Part shown: piece after piece, positions 21,065-30,188 of the stretch
Numbering within the stretch: position 1 is the first letter of the stretch
How the letters are laid out: each line of letters starts with the position of its first letter
IMG/VR virus record: IMGVR_UViG_3300002518_002845
Coordinates: 1-47,689 of that record
Direction: 5' to 3' (one strand)
DNA length: 47,689 nt
From: a virus
The notes under the pieces: model-generated
What the model saw: only the letters and a program-made list of their open reading frames with translations
Databases searched by the model: none
Told to the model about the DNA's origin: nothing
Translations under genes and position numbers: made by a program

Positions 21065-21691
21065 TCAATCTAAAAGTGCAGTGTAAAGTACAGCATAAAC
21101 TGAACTCAATTCTTCTAATGATATTGGCTTCTCAGAACCAGCAGGCCAAAATCCATTCCAGTTACGAGCGTTTGGCACAGAACAAGTCCTCGATCCAATC
21201 CCATCAATTCCAGTAGATGTTGGTCCGCCTCGTGCTCTACCAGCAGCCTCCAGCCACATCACTCCAATCTCTGCTTCGCCATCTCCAGCAGGGACAACAC
21301 GAAGCAAGAAGGAGTGACCACCACCACCAATCCATCCCTGACAAACTAACCAATCGCCTTCAACTAAATCTGGTGGGATTCCTTCTTGGTATGATTTAGC
21401 AAGCCCCATGTCTACTACCATCTCCGGCGCGCCGGCATCACCAACAGACATGCACATTGCAGTCAGCCAATTCTTTGAACTCATAGTAATATTCCTTCCA
21501 AGTAAAAACTGAGAAAGACCAATACTTTGAGCTACCCATGTGCAGCAATTGATGTATGGAGACATCGGCCAGGGAGAGCCCATCGGATTTCTTAGCTGGG
21601 CTCCTCCTCGGCGAGACTTGTGAAAACCATAACGCGCCCCCGATAGCTCAGGTAGGCAAGCAACCCTAAGAAGTATATCCCAACAAGACAT
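21065..21691 (-). CDS. CHAP/NlpC-like cysteine peptidase, candidate endolysin
   Basis: The 208-residue protein has a Cys pair at 49-50 followed by a helix (CCTWVAQSIGL), an EGDWL turn (111-115, like the pGDlv of CHAP/NlpC domains) and His126 in a GGGGHSFLL strand. Cys helix, GD turn and His strand in that order suggest a papain-like peptidoglycan amidase. It is next to the holin candidate, and no other lysin is visible. A virion-associated hydrolase is also possible. It overlaps the next gene upstream by one base (TAATG). Confidence 0.5.
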   Translation of the reverse strand: MSCWDILLRVACLPELSGARYGFHKSRRGGAQLRNPMGSPWPMSPYINCCTWVAQSIGLSQFLLGRNITMSSKNWLTAMCMSVGDAGAPEMVVDMGLAKSYQEGIPPDLVEGDWLVCQGWIGGGGHSFLLRVVPAGDGEAEIGVMWLEAAGRARGGPTSTGIDGIGSRTCSVPNARNWNGFWPAGSEKPISLEELSSVYAVLYTALLD

Positions 21692-22629
21692 TATCCGTTG
21701 TCAAAGCTCAAGACATCTTCATTGCTAAATCTGTCTCCAGATACACGATAGGATTGGTCAGCCGGGGTAGAGTCCTGAATGATCTGTCGCATCATCCCGT
21801 CGTTTGTTAGCCTCATCTGGCGCAAGATCCCAACAAAGTTATCTGGCGCTCCATTGTGGAAGTAACCAACAGGCAGACTAACCATCGTACCACCAGCAGT
21901 TTCAAATCGTGGCGGAGCAGGAGCAAGATAACTCATGCGCTCAAGCGCAACAAAGTTAGCTGGAGCAGCAGGATTAAATGCTCCTACAGATGGATCATCA
22001 GCACCGCCATTATGGCCTGTGAAGTGCGCTACATTATTCCAGAATGCATTCGGAATGGCAGCAGCAGAACCGTTTACAATCATACCATAAACTCGGCCAG
22101 GAGTTCCTTCACCATCTGCATCCGTAGGTGGATCAAACATTGCGCCGGTGATTAGTCCAAACCAGTTTTCTGATCCGCTGTCGCCAAACCAGATACTGAT
22201 AACTTCATCAGAACCAATACAGAAGCAAAGGTCTACCTGCTCTGTGGCATCAGAAGTGATCAATCCTGTTGCTCGCCAATAGCCAGACCATCGTGCAGCA
22301 CCATAAGGAGCGGCTGCGCCGAGAGGCGAACCAAGAGTGCCACCATCAGGAGCGAACCCGATCATTAGGCAATCAGAGTTGTTTGAATGCGGGCTCGCCA
22401 TCTGTGCATTGTTAACACCAAAGGCAACCAGTACACGGAAATTTGGTGTCGCGCTGGCTGCAACAGGACCGAGCTCGACGTATCCGGCAGCGGAAGACTT
22501 AACTTCCCACCTTGTAACATCTCCGATGCAAAGAGCAATTGTATCAACAACATCCTGGAGGGCATTATTATTGGCAGGGATGCGGGTGTTGGTCATCTGC
22601 CAAGTAAGAGTAGGAGCGGTGGAGGGCAT
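21691..22629 (-). CDS. Virion or tail-associated protein, 312 aa
   Basis: The protein is strand-rich, Gly/Ala/Asn-rich and low in Lys, typical of secreted-like phage structural proteins. The C-terminal third (LPVGYFHNGAPDNFVGILRQ and on) is more conserved-looking, while the middle holds several Trp and Cys. No coiled coil or membrane segment is seen. A tail or decoration role is inferred from composition and position between the ejection-protein and lysis genes. Confidence 0.6.
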   Translation of the reverse strand: MPSTAPTLTWQMTNTRIPANNNALQDVVDTIALCIGDVTRWEVKSSAAGYVELGPVAASATPNFRVLVAFGVNNAQMASPHSNNSDCLMIGFAPDGGTLGSPLGAAAPYGAARWSGYWRATGLITSDATEQVDLCFCIGSDEVISIWFGDSGSENWFGLITGAMFDPPTDADGEGTPGRVYGMIVNGSAAAIPNAFWNNVAHFTGHNGGADDPSVGAFNPAAPANFVALERMSYLAPAPPRFETAGGTMVSLPVGYFHNGAPDNFVGILRQMRLTNDGMMRQIIQDSTPADQSYRVSGDRFSNEDVLSFDNG

Positions 22630-22640
22630 GGTTATCCTTT

Positions 22641-22793
22641 TTAAGTTGTAACTGCGAAGACTTTCTTAATATGCTCAACAGCGGCTGCACGCTGAACTAC
22701 TCGTGCATTAGCAACAGCCGATACTTGTTGCTTTGATGGCGTTGATGGAGTCGATGGAGTCGCTCCCCATTCTTTGCTTGGCCAAGAAGCCAT
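22641..22793 (-). CDS. Small basic protein, 50 aa
   Basis: The start at 22793 (MASWPSKEWG) comes two bases after the stop of the gene upstream and is preferred over an in-frame start 72 bases earlier inside that gene. The protein has a repeated SxPSTPSTPS stretch and a helix (VQRAAAVEHIKKVFAV). Function is unknown; it is probably part of the late virion set. Confidence 0.5.
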   Translation of the reverse strand: MASWPSKEWGATPSTPSTPSKQQVSAVANARVVQRAAAVEHIKKVFAVTT

Positions 22794-22795
22794 GA

Positions 22796-23191
22796 TTACT
22801 CCTGAAACGTCAGAACGGCTTCTACTGTTGCTGTTCCAGCATCGAGCGTTAGGCCCAAATACCATCCGGCATAATTAGTAGTATCCGCAAGTTGTGCATC
22901 GTTAATGACAAACGCTTTATCAACATCTAAGATTAGAGTCGCAAGAGTAGCATCACCTGCGTCAACTTCCCAGGCTCCAGTAGCTACTGGAAGGATATAG
23001 CGATTATCTGTATTCTTATGTCCAAGTGTAACCTTAGTAAATGAAGCTGAGCCAACAATAGCGCTAACATGGAAGATCATCCTTGCGATCTTTCCCTGGC
23101 GCGGAGAGCTACCAATATCGCTAATCAATGTCCGAGCGTGAGCATTGGTTGCTGCGATACCTGACCTAATAACATTACGAACGACTATCAT
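22796..23191 (-). CDS. Small virion protein candidate, 131 aa
   Basis: This is a strand-rich protein with a compact pattern typical of capsid decoration or tail adaptor proteins (VSAIVGSASFTKVTLGHK, ILPVATGAWEVDAGD, LTLDAGTATVEAVLTF). There is no catalytic motif. The assignment is from composition and operon position only. Confidence 0.6.
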   Translation of the reverse strand: MIVVRNVIRSGIAATNAHARTLISDIGSSPRQGKIARMIFHVSAIVGSASFTKVTLGHKNTDNRYILPVATGAWEVDAGDATLATLILDVDKAFVINDAQLADTTNYAGWYLGLTLDAGTATVEAVLTFQE

Positions 23192-23199
23192 AAATTCCT

Positions 23200-26100
23200 C
23201 TAATAATCTGTGGATTGTTTAAAATTAATTGGACCCTGTCCAGCGATTTTGAATGGGCTTCGAGCAGATCGTTCCTGTTGTTTCTTAAAAGATGTTGATG
23301 TAACTTGTGTTGTTTTAAGGACTCTAATGTTAGCAAGTATATTTGACATGGCATCAATGCGCCTCTTATTCTTAAAGAATTTCTGCTGCTTAGGATCGTA
23401 TCTGTAAATATTAACACCTAAGAATTGCTCTGCAAGATGTTCGTAGTCGATCGCACCTTCAGCTTCCATCTCTACGGTTTCATCCGCATAAATCTTTTTA
23501 GATATATTGATGAATCTACTGTATGGAATTTCTCCAAGAGCCCAAGCAACCTTTGGATTCACTGTGACCCTACCATCATCTCTCAATCGAAATCCAACCA
23601 ATCTCTTCATCCACGGTGGGCTTTTCTTAAATGAGTTTCCAGACTCATACTGTGTCTTATGAATACCACCTTCAATATTGGGGTAAATTGGGCCACCACG
23701 ATACGTATCATAGTTAGTGATATATTCCATTACAGTCGTAGCTAAGAATGAAGTACGCGATCCAATCTTAGCAATTGGCTCTCCACCAGGGGCTACGATA
23801 TCTGCAAGCTGCAGCACTTCCTGAACTGGAAGGTTAAAGCCAGAGTATACATGTGTCTTAACAGTGCCGGTCTCCTCATCAATATCCTTGCCAAGAAAGA
23901 CCATCTGCTTGTGGAACCAATCGGGAACGTCTTCAGGCATAGCTGGTGAATTGAACCCTGCACCAGTTGTGTTCTGAGCATTGAAAACCTTATGAGGCAG
24001 CATCACCCTGCCAGGATTCTCAAATACCTGAGTACCCATGACTCTCGTTGCAAGCTTTGTGAAGTTATAGAATGGGATCATGCGGCGCACAAACCGCCTT
24101 TCAAATACACTAAGCTCTGAGTAATCGTGTAGGAAATTCCTTACAACCCTGCCCGTCTCATTGAAACTTCCAGTAGCCTTGTATGTGTAGATTCCGAGCA
24201 TAAGTCTGGTGGGTAATTCCGAACCGAGTTCTTGTGCGCGGAAGAGGTTCTTCATTCTATATGCTTCTTTTTTTAGCAACGCACCGACAACAAAACCGAG
24301 TCCTGCTCCGGCTGGTCCGCCAATTGCCCCACCGATTCCTGCGCCGGTAGCTGCTCCGAATAAACTCTGCAATCCCTTTGGCAGAGTTGTATCAAAGACT
24401 TCAGCACGCATAAAAGAGGTCATCACGCCACGCTTAGCAAGCTCATCACTAAGCTCTTTGACTGTGATCCCCTTTCCAGTTTCCCCTCGGTAACGTATTC
24501 TTTGCTCGCCTAATTTAGCGATCTTTCCCTCGCCACCTCGACCGACCAAGTCACGGAACTTTCTAAAGTTCGGACTTTCTGTGGACCAATAGTAATTGAG
24601 AACTCTTGTAAAGTCTGTAAAGTTCCCTTCATCAAAAAGGCCAAGACCAGCACGAAGATAATTAAGGGAGACATTACCAATGGTATTGCGGGCTGCTGTG
24701 GAGAACCACGGAGCAAGAAGAGGAACCTTAAATAGATTCTGAATCCTATCATACCCACGCAGGAAGCCATTAACCAACTTACTTGCGTTTGGATCATACA
24801 GTGAAGTGGTCATGTCACGAAGTACTCGACCAATCTCCTCTGGAACATAATAGGTTTGTGCAGCGCGGCCAATGATCGTTTCTGGCAAATCCTTCTTCAG
24901 AGCAGGGACAAGGTATTCGACATTGTTTTTACCGCCCTTTGCTGTATTCATCATCATGCGATCAATGAGGGCCTTCTTAACTTTATCTGCGTCCTTCCCC
25001 ATCAAGACCAGCTTGTTGCTGTCCTTGACCTTACGGAAAAGAATGTCATGGATCTTGCCTGCCTCATCCATGTATCTTCCGCCGCTAAGAATCTTGATCT
25101 TGCTATCAAGATTAGCTGCGGCAGCATTGACAATGTCTAACATCTTTTGGTTTAGGGCATCTGTCTCAGCAGGATTGTCCTTTACTTTAGCAAGCTGTTC
25201 TTCAATCTTCTTAACTGCTTTGCCCATCTTCCTGCGAGCGGTACGGGCTGGCTTAAGTTCGGCAGCAGAAAATAGCCTGCTGATATCAGAGTTGACACGC
25301 TCAACTCCAGCTCGATTCTTAAGCCTGCTCAGATCCCTTTCGTCCATCCGAGACCCATTACGCTTAACAACTTCCTCCATGCCCATATGGGCACGTCCAT
25401 CCTTCATTATCTCTGGTGTTCTGGACGGGTTTGTAATCTTCTTCATGTTTGCGATAAGTGCATCTCTTGAGCGCTCTAATCCCTTTATCAATGCATCTTC
25501 CCTTGCTACTTCATACGCATTCCGTGCAGTAAATGGAGCATTTACATTTACATTCGCACTCTCCATCTTAGCAGCTAACTTTCTTTTCCTAACAACGATG
25601 GATGCATCTTGCTGCTTAATCTTGCTGGCAAGCTGCGCAGCTTGAGCCTTCATCTTCATTTCACTAATGGACGCGTTCTCTAAGGACTCCTTTACGCCTT
25701 CTTCCATTGGCTCAAAGTGTGGCTTTGCCCTCTGCCTGAAAGTAAGCTTGGTGACTCCTCCACCAAAAAGAGACCCAGAAGCCTTTCCTTCTACTGCACT
25801 AAACTCGCCTGCGTGGAGACCAAGAAACTGAATTAGCTTATCAGCTTCTCTGCCAGTTAGGGAGCTAATGGACTTCTTACCAAGGAGACCTTCTGTAACC
25901 TGTAGAAGATGCTCTGCATGAAAAATATTCCGTCCCTTCCTGGTCGTCCCACCAAGAGCCTTTTGTAGCTTCTTAATCTTCTCAAGCTGCACAGGAGCAA
26001 TCGGGGTGAAATCAGTAATGTCACCATAATTGACCCGAGTAGAATGCATTCGGATAACCATCTCTTCAGGGAGTTGAGGAACAAAATCTTGGAATTCAAG

Positions 26101-28437
26101 CTTCCTTCTAATACCCTTCGATCCAGCCTCCTTCTTCAATAGAGTTTTAAACGCCCGCTCGGCGCCTGCTCTGAGAACCCTGTCAGCAGACTTCTTAACC
26201 TTTTTACTGAGAGAAGGCTGCTCGACTGCGAATCCTTTGAGCCTTTCAATCAGGTTAGGAAACAGATACTCCAATGGGGTATCAAGCTCATCGCGTGTAA
26301 CCTTGTCAAGCTTCCTAACAAGGTTGAATACCTCTGTGAGAGATGCGTCCTTGCCGGTAGTTGCACCTGCGGTTGGCCACTTGAAAGGATCGCCAAAAGA
26401 ATTATCGTAAAAGCTCCTCAGCACTTCAGTCAATTCAAGTTCTGCGCCCTTATGCTTAAATGAACCATTAAATGTCTTAGACAATTGAGCCAGACCATTT
26501 GGACGGACCCTCGAAGCAATCTCTGCCGCTGCGGGAGAAGTCAACCTTGTACTCTCATCCATCCTTAGATAATCGAGAAGATCAAGATTGTGCTTTACAT
26601 TTTCAGCTCCACGCGGAGTGAAGCCAAGCCTCTCATACAAGTAAGGTGCTTCACCCTGCACCTGATCAAAATTATGCCATCTGGCCTCTGATGGTTTTTG
26701 GACCTGTAGAATCTTCTTGAGATGAGACGCAACAAACTTGCCTTCGTTTCCCGCTTGGTATACCATCAACGGCGCAATGCCATAATGAGTTTTAACAAAG
26801 TCGTAAAACTTCTCCATCTCAATCATCTTGACAGATGCCATCTCTCTCTTATGGAGGATCCTGGAAATGTCTTGCTCGATAGCTTCTTCACCGAAAAGCT
26901 TAGCAGCATCATCCAGGGATGCAATCTGACGATGCATCTGGAAGCCCCTCAACAATGAGAATTGGCTATTGTCAGAATCCTTGACTCTGCCAAGCACAAG
27001 ATTCTGCGCGTCACTGGTCTTGTAAAACCTATGAACGTAATCTTCAAGCCTCTCAATTTTGAAGCCAGCTTCATTTTCTCGCGCCATGATTTGTTCAAAG
27101 CGTTCCTTAGCCCACTTAACTCCAGCCAATACTTTAGGATCAATATTTGCACCGTCTTTTGCAAATGTTCCCATCATTGTTGGAGTGCCTTCAGAGAAGG
27201 TGCGAGGGGTTTGCACTTCGCCTGCATCAATGATGCGTGTAACTTCACTTAGCTGATCAGTACTAAGTTCGAGGCCTTCCTTAGAAAGCAATTCCTTGTA
27301 GATCTCATTTTCGACTCTTGCGGACTCCTTGGCGATTGCTCCCTTGGTGAGAAACATCTGATCTTGAAATTCAACAGGAGTATTAAGCTTCTTGTGGAAT
27401 GCTGGAGCAATAGCTTTAAACGCTGGTCCAACTACAGGGAGCGTGCTAATAGCTTTGCCAGTCTTAGCAAAATCAATACCAATATCTTTCTGCTGGACAC
27501 GGGCTGTCTCTTTGAAAAGATCCTCAACCGTTCTGGTTGCAAATGTATTTGGATCTCCTGGGCGGACTGCTGTAGCTAAGGCGTCCGTAGGTTTCTCAAC
27601 TACACCGCGCAATGAATCCTTAAGCTTGCTCCACCTACCAATGCTTGTCGAGCGCTCAAGTGCAAGCCTGTCATAGTTATCAACCATGTGCTTGCCAATC
27701 ATATCGTGGAACCGATACATGTGGTGGTCTTCAAGAAGCCTATGGGGCGAGCCAGTAAGTCCCTCATGTGTTTTAGATGCTTTCTTAGCAGCCTCTTCTA
27801 CAATTGGCCTTACTTCACGAGCAGCGTAATGGTACATCTCCATACCATGACGAGACAGTGTAAGCTTCTGCGTTCCCTTTGCAAGCTCCCTTGTTCCGAC
27901 TTTTGTTAGTCCCTGAACTCCAACCTTTGTCCCAGCCCCGACACCAAAGGTAAGATAGGTAAGTGGATCTAAGGCAATATCAAAAGCAAGACCACCCCAG
28001 AAACTCTCAAACATATCAGAGTAGTATGGGCGAGTCTTGAAAGACTTGTACCAAGCAGATGGAGTAAACCCCATCTTGAGTGATCCAACTTGAACAAGAG
28101 GATCATCAATAGTAGCTTTAGTCGCTGCTGCTGAGGCGTAGTTGCCAAGAGAAAGAACATCGATGATGCCCTGCGAAAATCCACCAGTAAGATTTCCGCT
28201 GGCTTCCTCAAAGCCCCACATCTTGTCCCACCAAGTCCTTTGATTTGCGACCTTGGCTTCTTCAGCTGCCTCGGGATCAATCAAGCCACGGCTAACGGCT
28301 TGATCGACAGACCACTTCAGCTTGGCATCTTCCTCTGCATACCAATCCTTTGTCCCCTTCCTTCCGTCAGAGCGATGGTATAGATTATTGCCTGCTGCTG
28401 CATTAAGCAATTCTTCTTGTTGTTTGCTGTAGCTCAT
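23200..28437 (-). CDS. Giant internal virion (ejection) protein, 1,745 aa
   Basis: This is the largest protein of the genome, mostly helical and charged. Near residues 1345-1375 lies a glycine-zipper membrane stretch (GAATGAGIGGAIGGPAGAGL then FVVGALL), followed by VVRNFLHDYSELSVFERRFV and RRMIPFYNFTKLA. This helix plus PFY motif resembles domains seen in large polyvalent proteins of phages (LPD38-like, recalled, not searched). The size, position at the end of the tail genes and membrane stretch fit a protein carried in the capsid and ejected with the DNA, like T7 gp16. It has no lysozyme motif that I can see. Confidence 0.7.
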   Translation of the reverse strand: MSYSKQQEELLNAAAGNNLYHRSDGRKGTKDWYAEEDAKLKWSVDQAVSRGLIDPEAAEEAKVANQRTWWDKMWGFEEASGNLTGGFSQGIIDVLSLGNYASAAATKATIDDPLVQVGSLKMGFTPSAWYKSFKTRPYYSDMFESFWGGLAFDIALDPLTYLTFGVGAGTKVGVQGLTKVGTRELAKGTQKLTLSRHGMEMYHYAAREVRPIVEEAAKKASKTHEGLTGSPHRLLEDHHMYRFHDMIGKHMVDNYDRLALERSTSIGRWSKLKDSLRGVVEKPTDALATAVRPGDPNTFATRTVEDLFKETARVQQKDIGIDFAKTGKAISTLPVVGPAFKAIAPAFHKKLNTPVEFQDQMFLTKGAIAKESARVENEIYKELLSKEGLELSTDQLSEVTRIIDAGEVQTPRTFSEGTPTMMGTFAKDGANIDPKVLAGVKWAKERFEQIMARENEAGFKIERLEDYVHRFYKTSDAQNLVLGRVKDSDNSQFSLLRGFQMHRQIASLDDAAKLFGEEAIEQDISRILHKREMASVKMIEMEKFYDFVKTHYGIAPLMVYQAGNEGKFVASHLKKILQVQKPSEARWHNFDQVQGEAPYLYERLGFTPRGAENVKHNLDLLDYLRMDESTRLTSPAAAEIASRVRPNGLAQLSKTFNGSFKHKGAELELTEVLRSFYDNSFGDPFKWPTAGATTGKDASLTEVFNLVRKLDKVTRDELDTPLEYLFPNLIERLKGFAVEQPSLSKKVKKSADRVLRAGAERAFKTLLKKEAGSKGIRRKLEFQDFVPQLPEEMVIRMHSTRVNYGDITDFTPIAPVQLEKIKKLQKALGGTTRKGRNIFHAEHLLQVTEGLLGKKSISSLTGREADKLIQFLGLHAGEFSAVEGKASGSLFGGGVTKLTFRQRAKPHFEPMEEGVKESLENASISEMKMKAQAAQLASKIKQQDASIVVRKRKLAAKMESANVNVNAPFTARNAYEVAREDALIKGLERSRDALIANMKKITNPSRTPEIMKDGRAHMGMEEVVKRNGSRMDERDLSRLKNRAGVERVNSDISRLFSAAELKPARTARRKMGKAVKKIEEQLAKVKDNPAETDALNQKMLDIVNAAAANLDSKIKILSGGRYMDEAGKIHDILFRKVKDSNKLVLMGKDADKVKKALIDRMMMNTAKGGKNNVEYLVPALKKDLPETIIGRAAQTYYVPEEIGRVLRDMTTSLYDPNASKLVNGFLRGYDRIQNLFKVPLLAPWFSTAARNTIGNVSLNYLRAGLGLFDEGNFTDFTRVLNYYWSTESPNFRKFRDLVGRGGEGKIAKLGEQRIRYRGETGKGITVKELSDELAKRGVMTSFMRAEVFDTTLPKGLQSLFGAATGAGIGGAIGGPAGAGLGFVVGALLKKEAYRMKNLFRAQELGSELPTRLMLGIYTYKATGSFNETGRVVRNFLHDYSELSVFERRFVRRMIPFYNFTKLATRVMGTQVFENPGRVMLPHKVFNAQNTTGAGFNSPAMPEDVPDWFHKQMVFLGKDIDEETGTVKTHVYSGFNLPVQEVLQLADIVAPGGEPIAKIGSRTSFLATTVMEYITNYDTYRGGPIYPNIEGGIHKTQYESGNSFKKSPPWMKRLVGFRLRDDGRVTVNPKVAWALGEIPYSRFINISKKIYADETVEMEAEGAIDYEHLAEQFLGVNIYRYDPKQQKFFKNKRRIDAMSNILANIRVLKTTQVTSTSFKKQQERSARSPFKIAGQGPINFKQSTDY

Positions 28438-30183
28438 TTAGTTACCTTCAAGCTTCTCGACATCTTTATTCAACGGCTTAAATTTCTCTTTTGCCTTCTG
28501 TAAGGCCTGCTCCGCTTCATAGACTTCTGGTGTTACTTTGCGTGCAGGCTTCACCATGGTGCTGGGGCCACCGTATCCGAACTCGTCGATTGAAAGAGGG
28601 TCGCCGTAATACTCAATCGGTGCAGGCTTATCTCCAATTCCAATCTCGAATCTTGTCTCAAGATCCTTATGGAGCTTTTCAAGCTTGGCCTGTCCTTCTT
28701 TAGCAAGCCTAAGTACATCCTCAGCAACCCCGAGTTCATCCTTCGCTTCTGACCAATCGGTATAAAGCTTGCCCTCTTTTGTATCGGCTCCAACCCAATC
28801 GCCCTTCCCTGTAAGGACCACATCTTTCCCTCCCTTCTTAGCAACACCGCCAGGACTAACCTTGGTAGACATCTTCTCAGTATCAACATAGCCCTTACTT
28901 GGACCAGAAGGCTTCTTTCTAACTACATTAGCATCCCAGATAGACATGTCCTGGTCATTGTCCTCCCCCATATTTTTAGCCCACTCATAAAACAAATCAG
29001 CCTGCTCAGTTCCTTCTCCATCCCGTTCCATATGGGCGGCCATGGCGTCCCTGCGCTTGCGGAGGTCTACTGCCCATTCTTCCGTGCGAGCAGCGATTGC
29101 CTTAGGATCAGTCATGGTCTCAATATCAGTTATGTAATTTACTGTTTCCCATGTCATATACTCAGCTTCATGCCTAATATCGGCACCAGCTTTATTACTC
29201 GTAACAACCATTCCATCTTTGTTATAGAAATAATTTCCATACGACTCAGAAAGTAATGATCTCGCACTTGGACGAGCACTCCCGTTCTCAAGACCAGCCT
29301 CGAACACCTGATTCGCACGCTTTTCAGCTGTCCACTTCTTCTTCATCCCGTCAAGATGATTCAAGTCATAGATCACACCATCTATCACTTCCTGCTGCTC
29401 ATCTCCATCCAGCCTGTCCCATCCGCTACGACCACCAGCTTCAGCCATGGCAAGATTTTCAATGGCTGCTTGCTTCCCTGTATTTGGAACCCATGTAATT
29501 TGACCAGCTCCATCAAATTGAGCCAGGACCATTTCCATAGTCAACTCGTTAGTCTCCAAGCCCTCTAATGCCTGTGCAGCTTGCTCTTGCGTAAGCTTCG
29601 GAAGTGCATCACTCACTTCACCACTTGCGACTTTCCTAATTTCATTCTGGAGAAATCCTGGTTCCCAATTACTATAAACAGCGCCACTTGCCCCCTGAAT
29701 AAGTTGATCAGGAATCTCGTCATAGGACTTATGGCCGCCAAGAGTTCCTTCATATCTGGCGAATTTACTATCTTCTGCTTGGAGAGCCCTGTCAGCTTCC
29801 TGCTGCTTGTTGATCTCGTTCCTCTCCCAATATCGCTGTGCGCGATTAGCAGCCTGATCTTGCTCGCGTGAGGTCCGTTCAAGATCTGCTTCTTCTGACT
29901 GGAACTCCTGTAGGTCATCCTGGAGCTCAACTTGATGTTCACGTAGGAGAGCTGCTTGTTCAGACTGGAAGACTAACGACTCATCAAACTGACGAACACC
30001 TTCTTCAAAACTTGTATCAAAGCGGCGCGTTGATTCATCAAATTGCTCACGCTCGAATTCGTATTCACGCTCTTCAACAAAGCGGGCACGTTTGATCTCC
30101 TCGCCGACCATGTAGCCTTCGAGGACCTTGGCCATCGCGCCAAGACCAGTTGTGTCGTTTGGATTTTGGGAAGGAATAGGCAT
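28438..30183 (-). CDS. Coiled-coil internal virion protein candidate, 581 aa
   Basis: Residues 30-150 form a long charged coiled coil with repeating FD/EF-x-R units (REYEFEREQFDES, RRFDTSFEEGVRQFDES). The centre is helical. The C-terminal third has a Pro/Lys-rich segment and a closing coiled coil. The start codon follows five bases after the stop of the gene upstream, and its own stop abuts the giant gene (TAAATG). It is the second of three consecutive large proteins, a layout like the ejection proteins of short-tailed phages. Confidence 0.65.
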   Translation of the reverse strand: MPIPSQNPNDTTGLGAMAKVLEGYMVGEEIKRARFVEEREYEFEREQFDESTRRFDTSFEEGVRQFDESLVFQSEQAALLREHQVELQDDLQEFQSEEADLERTSREQDQAANRAQRYWERNEINKQQEADRALQAEDSKFARYEGTLGGHKSYDEIPDQLIQGASGAVYSNWEPGFLQNEIRKVASGEVSDALPKLTQEQAAQALEGLETNELTMEMVLAQFDGAGQITWVPNTGKQAAIENLAMAEAGGRSGWDRLDGDEQQEVIDGVIYDLNHLDGMKKKWTAEKRANQVFEAGLENGSARPSARSLLSESYGNYFYNKDGMVVTSNKAGADIRHEAEYMTWETVNYITDIETMTDPKAIAARTEEWAVDLRKRRDAMAAHMERDGEGTEQADLFYEWAKNMGEDNDQDMSIWDANVVRKKPSGPSKGYVDTEKMSTKVSPGGVAKKGGKDVVLTGKGDWVGADTKEGKLYTDWSEAKDELGVAEDVLRLAKEGQAKLEKLHKDLETRFEIGIGDKPAPIEYYGDPLSIDEFGYGGPSTMVKPARKVTPEVYEAEQALQKAKEKFKPLNKDVEKLEGN

Positions 30184-30188
30184 TTACT

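Noticed and set aside
24872-25645. 257-residue + strand open frame within the giant virion gene
   Set aside because: Ser/Leu/Ala-rich shadow of the 1,745-residue - strand gene, with no ribosome site.
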